Under the pieces are notes generated by a model, which searched no databases, was not told the origin of the DNA, and saw only the letters and a program-made list of their open reading frames with translations. A program made the position numbers and the translations under genes. This document shows positions 17,884-25,560 of a stretch of 64,000 nt of DNA, piece after piece. The DNA is from Arthrobacter crusticola. Lineage in GTDB: Bacteria > Actinomycetota > Actinomycetes > Actinomycetales > Micrococcaceae. Within the stretch, counting starts at the first letter, position 1; the number at the start of each line of letters is the position of its first letter. The DNA lies in assembly GCF_004357995.1 (NCBI RefSeq), contig NZ_SMTK01000004.1, forward strand, positions 310,001-374,000. Direction: 5' to 3'.

Positions 17884-19119
17884 ATGGCTTCGACCCTTAC
17901 CGACGCCGTTCTCAAGCCCGCGGCGCCCACACTGACCGATGCGGGAAGGTTCCTTGCGAGCAGGCTCCGGCAGATCGGCATATTCGTAGCGCTCCTGGTG
18001 ATCGTTACGCTGTTCCAGCTGCTGACCGCCGGAAAGCTGCTGCAGCCGGACAACGTCTCCAACATCATCGTGCAGAACAGCTACATCCTGCTGCTCGCGA
18101 TCGGCATGGTGATGATTATCGTCGCCGGGCACATCGACCTCTCCGTGGGCTCCGTCGCCGCATTCGTGGGCGCCATGTCCGGCATCATGATCCAGGACTG
18201 GAACCTGCCCTGGTGGCTCGCCTTCACCGCCTCGCTCGTCATCGGCGGCCTGGTCGGGGCGTGGCAGGGATTCTGGGTCGCCTACATGGGGATCCCCGCG
18301 TTCATCGTGACCCTCGCTGGAATGCTTGTTTTCCGCGGGCTCACGCAGATCACCCTCGAAAACCGGCGGATCACGGGGTTCCCCGCCGAGTACCGGCAGC
18401 TTGGCGGCGGGTTTCTGTTCCCCGGACTTTTCCCGGCCGACACGAACATCCTCGACTGGACCACCGTGGGCCTCGGCCTCCTCGCCGCCGGGCTGCTCAT
18501 CGGCAGCCAGCTGCGCGGAAGGGCGACGCGCGCCAAGCTGAAGCTCGATGACGAACCCATGGCCTGGTTCGCGACGAAGCTCGCCTTCGGCGCCGTCGTC
18601 ATCCTCGGCCTGACCTACCTGCTGGCCAGCTCGCGCAGCGGAACCCCCATCGTCCTCGTGGTGCTGGGACTCCTGGTGGTGACCTACAGCGCAGTGATGG
18701 GCAACAGCGTCTTCGGCCGCCACATCTATGCCCGGGGCGGCAACCTCCAGGCAGCACAGCTCTCGGGGGTCAACACCAAGAAGATCGACTTCTACCTGTT
18801 CGTCAACATGGGTGTGCTCGCCGCGCTGGCGGGGCTGATCTTCACGGGCCGCCTCAACTCGGCGGGTCCCGGTGCCGGAAACCTCTTCGAGCTCGACGCG
18901 ATCGCCGCAGCCTTTATCGGCGGAGCGGCGGTCACCGGAGGGGTGGGAACGGTGATCGGCGCCATCACGGGCGGGCTCATCATGGGTGTGCTCAACAACG
19001 GCATGTCCCTGCTCGGGGTGGGGAGTGACTACCAGCAGTTCATCAAGGGAATGGTGCTCCTGCTGGCCGTTGGCTTCGACGTCTTCAACAAGCGGCGTGC
19101 GTCGAGCGCACTCAAATAA
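17884..19119 (+). CDS. Multiple-sugar ABC transporter permease (GguB-like)
   Basis: A 411-residue CUT2 permease with about ten membrane segments. The family block GHIDLSVGSVAAFVGAMSG near residue 80 and IGGAAVTGGVGTVIGAITGG near the C-terminus are clear. It is longer than RbsC because of a central loop with extra hydrophobic segments, as is normal for the GguB/XylH branch. It completes the transporter with the two preceding genes. A pair of hairpins follows its stop codon, marking the end of the arabinose island. Confidence 0.94.
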   Translation: MASTLTDAVLKPAAPTLTDAGRFLASRLRQIGIFVALLVIVTLFQLLTAGKLLQPDNVSNIIVQNSYILLLAIGMVMIIVAGHIDLSVGSVAAFVGAMSGIMIQDWNLPWWLAFTASLVIGGLVGAWQGFWVAYMGIPAFIVTLAGMLVFRGLTQITLENRRITGFPAEYRQLGGGFLFPGLFPADTNILDWTTVGLGLLAAGLLIGSQLRGRATRAKLKLDDEPMAWFATKLAFGAVVILGLTYLLASSRSGTPIVLVVLGLLVVTYSAVMGNSVFGRHIYARGGNLQAAQLSGVNTKKIDFYLFVNMGVLAALAGLIFTGRLNSAGPGAGNLFELDAIAAAFIGGAAVTGGVGTVIGAITGGLIMGVLNNGMSLLGVGSDYQQFIKGMVLLLAVGFDVFNKRRASSALK

Positions 19120-19124
19120 AAAAA

Positions 19125-19226
19125 CCGGCGGGCCGCGTAACCTTTGCGGCACCGCCGACGATTACCTGTGTGTAAGTGCCGCACCGAGGCTTATCCCCCA
19201 TAGAGTCTCGGTGCGGCCTTTCTTTT
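19125..19226 (+). terminator. Terminator region ending the arabinose island
   Basis: Two hairpins lie here. The second is an 11-bp stem GCCGCACCGAG (19178-19188) with CTCGGTGCGGC (19207-19217) followed by CTTTCTTTT, a classical rho-independent terminator for plus-strand transcripts. The first (19125-19159) has an A-run on its 5' side, so it reads as a terminator only for minus-strand transcription. No minus-strand gene abuts it. Confidence 0.8.
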
Positions 19227-19430
19227 GGGGGCCGCGTCCCGTCCCTCCGGCCGGCCACCGCAGTTCAGTCGGTGCGGCCCGGCCCATTGCCGGCCGATCC
19301 CATCCGGCTGGGGCACGCGGACAGGCCTTGCGCGCAGTGCGACGCGCCCGCCGGGGAGCGGCAGGCTTCCACTCCGTCTGGCACCCCAGCGGATAAGCTG
19401 ACTTCTCCATCCACTGCTGCAAGGAAATCC

Positions 19431-19985
19431 ATGGTCCGCATGCTGCCCGACGACGCGCTCACACGCGCTCAGCAGGGAGACCCGGCAGGCTTTGAATGGA
19501 TCTACTCCCAGCTCAGCCCGCTGGTGCTCGGCTACTTCTCGGGCAGGGGTGCGGAGGATCCGGAGGGCTTGACCCAGGAGGTCTTCCTCACTGTCTTCAC
19601 CAAGGTCACTTCGCTCCAGGGCGGGCCGGGGGCGCTGCGGACGTTCGTCTTCTCGGTCGCCCATGCCCGGTGGGTCGATGAGGTCCGCAGGAAGGCGCGC
19701 GGGCCCGTGCTGACCGGGTACGAGCCGGAAACCGATTCCCGCACCAGCGCGTCGGCCGAATCCGTAGCTCTCGACCGGTTCGGTGAAGGCAATGTCGAGG
19801 AACTCCTGGCGGCGCTCAAGGACGAGCACCGGGAGGTCCTGCTGTTGCGCATCGTTGCCGGGCTCACACTTGAGCAGGTCGGGGATGTCATGGACAGGTC
19901 GACAGGCTCGATCAAGCAGCTACAGCGGCGGGGGCTGCTCCGCCTGAAGGAACTTGTGGAACTTAACCAGAAAGAGGCGTCATGA
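19431..19985 (+). CDS. RNA polymerase sigma factor, ECF-like sigma-70 family
   Basis: A 184-residue sigma-70 family protein. Region 2 holds PLVLGYFSGRGAEDPEGLTQ, VFLTVFTKV and LRTFVFSVAHARWVDEVRRK. Region 4 holds LAALKDEHREVLLLRIVAGL, EQVGDVM and STGSIKQLQRRGLLRLKEL. The ATG at 19431 has AAGGA 5 bases upstream and starts at the usual ECF position; a longer in-frame extension would cover the terminator. It overlaps the next gene by ATGA, so the two are translationally coupled, the usual arrangement for a sigma factor and its regulator. Target promoters are unknown. Confidence 0.9.
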   Translation: MVRMLPDDALTRAQQGDPAGFEWIYSQLSPLVLGYFSGRGAEDPEGLTQEVFLTVFTKVTSLQGGPGALRTFVFSVAHARWVDEVRRKARGPVLTGYEPETDSRTSASAESVALDRFGEGNVEELLAALKDEHREVLLLRIVAGLTLEQVGDVMDRSTGSIKQLQRRGLLRLKELVELNQKEAS

Positions 19986-21223
19986 CGGCGGGCAAGCCAC
20001 CGGCCGATGACGAGGGCCTTTCCCGGCTTTTCGATGAGGCAGCGCTGCCCGTGGCTCCGGAGCTGCTCGGGGCGCTGGGATGCGTCAAGAGCCTGGGGGA
20101 CCGGCCGGCTCCCGCTCCGGGAGCGGACCTTCTTGCCTTTTTTGCTCCAGCGGATGCGCCAGACGGCGGACGCCGGAAGCGGCTGCGGGGTCCAATCATC
20201 GGCGGCACCCTTGCTGTCTCGATGGGCCTGGGCATGTCCGGCGTCGCCGCCGGGCCGGGGACCTTCGCGGACGACCTCGGCAGTGCTGTGCATTCCGTCA
20301 TGGGCCGGTCGGGTGACGTGGCGGCGGGCACCGTACCGGTCGACCCTCCGCATCAGCCGTCGCCGTCGGACCTGCCGGCCATCACCGCCCCCGGAGGCGG
20401 GCCGGCCCAGAACGCCGCCGGTCGAAGCGGAGCCGCCGGTGCTGCCGGGCCCATGGGGACGGAGGCGGCGGGAGTCACCGGGCAGACCGGGACGGAAGCC
20501 GCAGCAGCCGCCGGGACCACCGAACCAGGGCGTGAACCGACCCGCCCCTCCTCCGGTGGAACGGGCGCCGGTCGGGAAGGCGCCACCCCTGAAGCGGTGC
20601 CCGACCGTTCGTCTCCAGCGCCGGAGGCGGGGCACCAGGAGAATCTCAACCCACGACCGAAGCCGGAGAAATCCGGGCCCGCGGAATCCAAGTCGGAGTC
20701 CAAGCCTGCGGAATCCCAGCCGACGGAAATGAAACCAACGGGGCCGAAGCCGGCGGGGTCGCATCCGTCGAAGCCCGAGCCGACGAAGGCGAAGCCGGCC
20801 AAGCCGCGGCCTGCTGCACCCGAAAACGGACAAGGCACCGGCCAAGAAGCCGGACCGGAGCCTGAGGCGCCCGGGACGGGACCGGAGTGGGTGCGGAAAC
20901 GTCCGGCCGGAGTAGATCCGGGCGCCGATCGCCGGGCGGAACCGCCTACGCCGGGAGGGCGGGAAACCGGGGGCGGGCTCGACCTTGATCCTTTGGCCCC
21001 GGGTCCGGCTACGCCTGAGCCGGAGCTGAAACCGTCAGAACCGGAGCTAGCGCAGGAGCCATTGCCGTCGGAGCTGCCCTCGCCGTCGCCGGAGCCAGCG
21101 CCCCTGTCAGGAGAGGACCTGCCGCTTCGAGGAGAGGACACCGGTGTTGAACCCGGCGAGGTTCAGCCCGCCGTGGAAGCGGGCATGCTCGATCTTCAGG
21201 CACCGGTCCATCACCACCGATAG
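19982..21223 (+). CDS. Proline-rich, probably membrane-anchored partner of the sigma factor
   Basis: A 413-residue protein I cannot assign to a family. The N-terminal ~67 residues are globular-looking and end in a basic stretch (RRKRLRG). A weak hydrophobic segment (PIIGGTLAVSMGLGMSGVAA, about 70-89) follows, then more than 300 residues of low-complexity Pro/Glu/Gly/Lys sequence with KPAESQPTEMKPTGPKPAG-type repeats. Position suggests an anti-sigma factor with a small N-terminal binding domain and an extracytoplasmic stalk, but no zinc-binding HxxxCxxC motif is seen. The last 38 codons overlap the convergent CoA-binding gene in antisense, so the C-terminus may be a read-through artefact or a lost stop codon. 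Confidence 0.65.
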   Translation: MTAGKPPADDEGLSRLFDEAALPVAPELLGALGCVKSLGDRPAPAPGADLLAFFAPADAPDGGRRKRLRGPIIGGTLAVSMGLGMSGVAAGPGTFADDLGSAVHSVMGRSGDVAAGTVPVDPPHQPSPSDLPAITAPGGGPAQNAAGRSGAAGAAGPMGTEAAGVTGQTGTEAAAAAGTTEPGREPTRPSSGGTGAGREGATPEAVPDRSSPAPEAGHQENLNPRPKPEKSGPAESKSESKPAESQPTEMKPTGPKPAGSHPSKPEPTKAKPAKPRPAAPENGQGTGQEAGPEPEAPGTGPEWVRKRPAGVDPGADRRAEPPTPGGRETGGGLDLDPLAPGPATPEPELKPSEPELAQEPLPSELPSPSPEPAPLSGEDLPLRGEDTGVEPGEVQPAVEAGMLDLQAPVHHHR

Positions 21224-21601
21224 CCCTGCGCCCTCGGCCCGCCGGGCCACGTCCTCGTGCCAGGACCCGAGCTGCAGCCACAGCGTCCGGGCTCCGACGT
21301 CGAGGGTTTCCTCTAGCACCGAGGGGAGATCGTCGTGTTTGCGGAAGACGTCGACCACGTCGGGAACCTCTGGAAGGTCGGCGAGGGAGGCATACGCCGG
21401 CTGGCCCAGGATCTGCGTGGCCACGGGATTGACGAAGTACAGCCGGTATGGCGACGAGGACTGAAGGTAGGTCGCCACGAAGTACGAGGCGCGCGAGGGC
21501 TTGTCCGAGGCCCCGACGATCGCCACCGACTTCGTGCCGCGCAGCAGGGCCAGCCGCTCCGGCGCGGAGGGACCTTCCCACGTCCGCTCTGCCGCGCTCA
21601 T
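21107..21601 (-). CDS. CoA-binding domain protein (YccU-like), metY-linked
   Basis: A 164-residue Rossmann-fold CoA_binding family protein. The nucleotide-binding loop is VAIVGASDKPSRAS, then YFVNPVA, LPEVPDVVDVFR, TLWLQLGSW and VVMDRCLKIEHARF. The conserved end FNTGVLSSKR shows that the 3' end is genuine. The ATG at 21601 overlaps the metY stop (ATGA), so it is the last gene of the SAM-riboswitch operon sfnG-metY. Its role is unknown; linkage to O-acetylhomoserine sulfhydrylase suggests a CoA-responsive function in methionine synthesis. Its 3' end overlaps the opposite-strand gene by 117 bases. A longer upstream frame is ignored because it runs into metY. Confidence 0.85.
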   Translation of the reverse strand: MSAAERTWEGPSAPERLALLRGTKSVAIVGASDKPSRASYFVATYLQSSSPYRLYFVNPVATQILGQPAYASLADLPEVPDVVDVFRKHDDLPSVLEETLDVGARTLWLQLGSWHEDVARRAEGAGLSVVMDRCLKIEHARFHGGLNLAGFNTGVLSSKRQVLS

Positions 21602-22983
21602 GCCCCGACCCCCACCGCGCACGTCGGGGCCTGCCCGTCGACGGAACTGCCGGTGCCGGCCTCCGTGGGTACCTGTGGCAGGGAGGCGGAGCCGTCGCGC
21701 TCGACGGCTTCGGTCAGTGCCTGGTCGAGGTCCCACAGGATGTCCTCGAGGTCCTCAAGGCCTACGGAGATGCGGACCAGGTCCTCGGGGATGCCCGCCG
21801 CGGCGAGCTGCTCGGGCGAGAGCTGCTGGTGGGTCGTCGACCCGGGGTGGATCACGAGCGTGCGCGAGTCCCCCACGTTCGCCAGGTGGGATGCGAGCTG
21901 CAGCGCCTCGATGAACCGCTGGCCGGCTTCGCGTCCGCCGCGGATGCCGAAGCTGAACACCGATCCCGGCCCCTGGGGCAGGTACCTTCCCGCCCGCCCG
22001 TGGTGCGGGTGGCTGGGCAGCCCGGCGTAGTTGACGTAGGCCACGCGCGGGTCGGCCTGCAGCCATTCGGCGACGGCCTTGGCGTTCAACAGGTGCTCAT
22101 CGAGCCGCTGGGCAAGGGTTTCAACGCCCTGCAGCAGCTGGAAGGCCGACTGCGGCGACAGGGACGGCCCGATGTCGCGCAGCTGCTCGGTGCGCAGCTT
22201 CGTGAGGAAGCCGTATTCACCGAAGTTCGCCCACCACTGGATGTTCCCGTAGGAGGGAACGGGCTCGGTCATGCCCGGGAACTTGCCGTTGCCCCAGTTG
22301 AACTTCCCGCTCTCGACGACGACGCCGCCCAAGGTCGTCCCGTGGCCGCCGATGAACTTGGTGGCCGAGTGGATTACGATGTCCGCGCCGTGCTCGATCG
22401 GCCGGATGAGGTAGGGGGTGCTGAGGGTCGAATCGATGATCAGCGGCACCCCTGCGTCGTGGGCCACCGCCGCGAGGCCCTCGATGTCGGCAATCTCGCC
22501 GGAGGGATTGGCGATGACCTCCGCATAGACGGCCTTCGTGTTCGGCCGGATGGCGGCCGCATAGTCCACCGGATCCGTCCCGGATACGAAGGTCGTGTCG
22601 ATGCCGAAGCGCCGCAGCGTGACGTCGAGCTGCGTCACCGTTCCGCCGTACAGCTGGGAGGCGGCGACGATATGGTCACCGGCCTGGCACAGTGCGGCGA
22701 AGGTGATGAACTCGGCGCTCATGCCCGACGCCGTCGCCACCGCGCCGATGCCGCCCTCGAGGGAGGCGATGCGCTCCTCGAACGCCGCGACCGTGGGGTT
22801 GCCGATCCGGGAGTAGATATTGCCGTACTTCTGGAGCGCGAAGAGGCTGGCGGCGTCATTGGTGTCTTTAAAGACGAACGACGTCGTCTGGTAGATGGGG
22901 ACGGCGCGGGCGCCGTGCGCCGCATCGGGGGTACCGCCGGCGTGGAGCGCCCGGGTCCGGAATCCAAAGGTTCGCTCAGCCAT
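21598..22983 (-). CDS. metY: O-acetylhomoserine sulfhydrylase (aminocarboxypropyltransferase)
   Basis: A 461-residue PLP enzyme of the Cys/Met metabolism family. It makes homocysteine (or methionine, with methanethiol) from O-acetylhomoserine, releasing acetate. The N-terminus [39 protein letters not shown] and the PLP lysine Lys209 in [16 protein letters not shown] are diagnostic of MetY. Compared with family members as I recall them, about 25 residues of variable sequence are added at the C-terminus. The start overlaps the sfnG stop (TGATG), so it is translated from the riboswitch-controlled transcript. Confidence 0.95.
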   Translation of the reverse strand: MAERTFGFRTRALHAGGTPDAAHGARAVPIYQTTSFVFKDTNDAASLFALQKYGNIYSRIGNPTVAAFEERIASLEGGIGAVATASGMSAEFITFAALCQAGDHIVAASQLYGGTVTQLDVTLRRFGIDTTFVSGTDPVDYAAAIRPNTKAVYAEVIANPSGEIADIEGLAAVAHDAGVPLIIDSTLSTPYLIRPIEHGADIVIHSATKFIGGHGTTLGGVVVESGKFNWGNGKFPGMTEPVPSYGNIQWWANFGEYGFLTKLRTEQLRDIGPSLSPQSAFQLLQGVETLAQRLDEHLLNAKAVAEWLQADPRVAYVNYAGLPSHPHHGRAGRYLPQGPGSVFSFGIRGGREAGQRFIEALQLASHLANVGDSRTLVIHPGSTTHQQLSPEQLAAAGIPEDLVRISVGLEDLEDILWDLDQALTEAVERDGSASLPQVPTEAGTGSSVDGQAPTCAVGVGA

Positions 22984-24137
22984 CAGAGCCCTGCTTTCAC
23001 GGTTGAGGGGGTGGGGAGGTGGAAGTCGACGCCGGCCCGGTCCGCGAGGTCCGCCTCGAGCGAGCGGACGATCGGCAGGACATCCCGGCCGAACGCCTCG
23101 ACCTCCTCCTGGAAGTGCAGGTAGCAGGTGAGCATCAGGTTCACGCCCAGCTTCTTGTATTCGATGATCCGCTCGGCGATCTGCTCGGGCGTGCCGATCA
23201 GCTGGGTGCGGAAGCCGTCGTTGTACTGGATCAGGTCCTCGAAGCTGGAGTCCGCCCACATACCCTTGCCGTCATGGGTGGAAGGGCCGGCCTCCTGGAC
23301 CGCGTCCCGGAACCCTTCAACGGCCGGCCGGTGCGCCTTGGCGACGATTTCACGGAGGGTCTCGCGGGCCTCCTTCTCGGAGTCCCGGGCGATCACGAAC
23401 CCGTTGAGCCCGAACCGCGGGTGCCGCCCGGCGGCGGCAGCCGAGGCCCGCACGCCGGCGATGTTCTCCCGGAAGCCCTCGAGATCCTTGCCGTTGGAGA
23501 AGTACCAGTCGGCCACCCGGCCTGCGGTGGCCTGCGCCGCCGTCGAATTCCCGCCGAAGAAGATCTCAGGGTGCGCCCGCCCGGGCACCTCGACGGGCGC
23601 AGGGCTCAGGGTGAAGTCGGTGATGTTGTAGTACTTTCCGGCCTGCGTGTAGTGCTGCTCGGTCCACAGGCCCCGCAGGACGCGGATGAACTCCTCGGTG
23701 CGCACGTACCTTTCGTCGTGCTCCAGCCAGGGGAGGCCGAAGCCGGTGAACTCGCTCTTCAGCCAGCCCGAGACAATATTGACCGCCGCCCTGCCGTTGG
23801 AGATGGCGTCGGCGGTGATGATGAACTTCGCGAGCACTCCCGGATGCCACATACCCGGGTGGACGGCCGCAATGACCTTCAGTTTCTCCGTCGCCGCGAG
23901 CAGGGCCAGGGAGAAGGCCGTCGCTTCGTGCTGCTTATCGGCCCCGTAGGACGCCGCATACCGGGTCTGGGACAGCGCGTACTCGAACCCGGCGTCCTCG
24001 GCGATCCGCGCAAGCTTCCGGTTGTACTCGAAGTCCCAGCCGGTGCGCTGTTCGATCGTTGAGACGACCAGCCCGCCGCTCACGTTCGGCACCCAGTAGG
24101 CGAACTTCAGGGGTTGCGAAAAATCGGCAGTGCTCAT
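22983..24137 (-). CDS. sfnG: Dimethylsulfone monooxygenase, FMNH2-dependent (SfnG-like)
   Basis: A 384-residue luciferase-like monooxygenase. The N-terminus FAYWVPNVSGGLVVSTIEQR and the blocks NVVSGW-type (NIVSGWLKSEFTGFG), PWLEHDERY, FFGGNSTAAQ, SSFEDLIQYNDGF and LIGTPEQIAERII follow SfnG rather than SsuD as I recall the families. SfnG oxidises dimethylsulfone to methanesulfinate during sulfur starvation, using reduced flavin from a partner reductase that is not encoded here. It is the first gene after a SAM-I riboswitch; GGAGG lies 7 bases before the ATG, next to the riboswitch closing stem. Confidence 0.85.
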   Translation of the reverse strand: MSTADFSQPLKFAYWVPNVSGGLVVSTIEQRTGWDFEYNRKLARIAEDAGFEYALSQTRYAASYGADKQHEATAFSLALLAATEKLKVIAAVHPGMWHPGVLAKFIITADAISNGRAAVNIVSGWLKSEFTGFGLPWLEHDERYVRTEEFIRVLRGLWTEQHYTQAGKYYNITDFTLSPAPVEVPGRAHPEIFFGGNSTAAQATAGRVADWYFSNGKDLEGFRENIAGVRASAAAAGRHPRFGLNGFVIARDSEKEARETLREIVAKAHRPAVEGFRDAVQEAGPSTHDGKGMWADSSFEDLIQYNDGFRTQLIGTPEQIAERIIEYKKLGVNLMLTCYLHFQEEVEAFGRDVLPIVRSLEADLADRAGVDFHLPTPSTVKAGL

Positions 24138-24144
24138 TATTCCT

Positions 24145-24243
24145 CCATCGATTCTGGCGGTAGCACCCTACTGTCAGCGCTGTCGGCGCTGGCCAGGGTT
24201 GCTGCGGCGTCATAGAGCCAGATCTCTCGGCCGCTCGGGATGG
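24145..24243 (-). promoter_or_regulatory. SAM-I (S-box) riboswitch upstream of sfnG-metY
   Basis: Read on the minus strand, the element has the S-box core: GAGCGGCCGAGAG, then GATCTGGCTC, TATGACGCCGCAGCAACC and the 3' GGTGCTACCGCCAGA. P1 can form between CCATC (24243-24239) and GATGG (24149-24145). GATGG runs straight into the GGAGG ribosome-binding site of sfnG, so SAM binding would sequester or crowd the site and lower translation. Genes under it make methionine precursors, as expected for SAM feedback. Confidence 0.88.
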
Positions 24244-24353
24244 TTCCCCCCGAGTCTGACAGGGACGCGGCGCAGGGACCAAGAAATGTGTCGTCGCGGG
24301 TCGCGGCATTGCGGGTAAGGTTTGCTCACGCGGACGATTCGAAGGAGCTGCCG

Positions 24354-25448
24354 GTGGAATTGCGCAGGCTGGGGCTCGTGGTGCACGGGGGCAAGCGGCG
24401 GGCCATCGAGGCTGCCAAGGGGCTTACGGCCTGGGCCGGGGAGAACGGCATCGACGTCGCAGAGATCGACGTCTGGTCCCCGGACGAACACGGACACCTG
24501 CGGATCGAGCACTCCCCGCCCGGGACGTTCGACCTCGTGATCACCATCGGCGGCGACGGTACGTTCCTGCGCGGGGTTGCGGTGGCGCAGGCCTCGAACT
24601 CCCCGATCCTGGGCGTCAATGTGGGCCGGGTGGGCTTCCTCACCGAGGTGGAACCGGAACACCTGATCGAAGCCCTGAATGCGGTCATGGCGAACGAGGC
24701 ACTTGAAGAGCATCGCCTCACCCTCACCATGCGCTCGAGCCGGCCGCTGCGGATTCCGAAGGAACTCGGCGCACTGCTTCACTATGAGCGGGGGCCGACG
24801 ACGGAGCCGCCCGAGGTCCGCGCCGACGCCGCGCAGGAGACCGGCTGGGGCATCGGCATGGACGTCACCGCACTCAATGACGTCGTCTTCGAAAAACTGA
24901 CCCGCGACCGGCAGGCCAGCGTGGCGGTCTACGTCGGGTCCCGCCATTTCGTCTCCTACTCGGCCGACGCGCTCATCATCGCCACGCCGACCGGTTCGAC
25001 GGCCTATTCCTTCGCGGCGGGAGGTCCGGTGGTGTCGCCCCGTGCCCAGGTCCTGGTGTTCACCCCGGTTGCCGCGCACATGGTCTTCGACCGGAGCCTG
25101 ATCGTCGCCGCCGACGAGCTTGTCTCGGTGCGGGTGCTCGAACGCAGCGGACAGGTCTCGATGTCCATCGATGGACGGATCGTCGGAGTCCTCGACCCGG
25201 GGGACTGGGTGTCGGTCTACGCCCGGCCCACCGAGGTGCGGATGCTGCGGCTGCAGGAACCGGACTTCTTCGGCCGGGTCCGGGACCGGTTCGGCCTCGT
25301 CGACGCCGCGGCCGCGGCTGCCGACGGCGATTCGCCGGTGGCGCACATCCCCAGCACGCCCAAACCGGATGACATGAAACACGTGCACATCCCCACCCCG
25401 GCCCTTGAGGCGTGGACGTGGCCGCGGGTGGAGCCGCTGGACCGCTAG
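24354..25448 (+). CDS. nadK: NAD kinase
   Basis: A 364-residue NAD kinase that makes NADP from NAD and ATP (or polyphosphate). The motif GGDGT is at residues 66-70 (ITIGGDGTFLRG), followed by LGVNVGRVGFLTE, GLNE-equivalent TALNDVVFEKL and TPTGSTAYSFAAGGPVVSP. The GTG at 24354 is preceded by GAAGGAG at 24341-24347; longer upstream frames would cross the divergent riboswitch. Compared with usual NadK (~300 residues), it has an acidic insert near residue 150 and about 45 extra C-terminal residues. It lies between two sulfur operons, whose reductive steps use NADPH. Confidence 0.93.
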   Translation: MELRRLGLVVHGGKRRAIEAAKGLTAWAGENGIDVAEIDVWSPDEHGHLRIEHSPPGTFDLVITIGGDGTFLRGVAVAQASNSPILGVNVGRVGFLTEVEPEHLIEALNAVMANEALEEHRLTLTMRSSRPLRIPKELGALLHYERGPTTEPPEVRADAAQETGWGIGMDVTALNDVVFEKLTRDRQASVAVYVGSRHFVSYSADALIIATPTGSTAYSFAAGGPVVSPRAQVLVFTPVAAHMVFDRSLIVAADELVSVRVLERSGQVSMSIDGRIVGVLDPGDWVSVYARPTEVRMLRLQEPDFFGRVRDRFGLVDAAAAAADGDSPVAHIPSTPKPDDMKHVHIPTPALEAWTWPRVEPLDR

Positions 25449-25463
25449 CCGGCCCCGTCGAAA

Positions 25464-25510
25464 CTGCAGCTCACCACCCTGTCGCATCGGTGAAGCGTGG
25501 TGAGGTGCAG
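25464..25510. terminator. Bidirectional hairpin between nadK and acs
   Basis: CTGCAGCTCACCAC (25464-25477) pairs with GTGGTGAGGTGCAG (25497-25510), a 13-bp stem with one mismatch and a 19-base loop. It lies between the convergent ends of nadK and acs and has no clear T-run. Confidence 0.55.
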
Positions 25511-25560
25511 TCTCGATGGGAAAGTTCACCGGGGCGGGTGGGCTCACCGGGGGAGTGCCC

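Noticed and set aside
24240-24353. N-terminal extension of NadK from an upstream start
   Set aside because: It would translate across the divergent riboswitch region and lacks a ribosome-binding site, while GTG 24354 has GAAGGAG.
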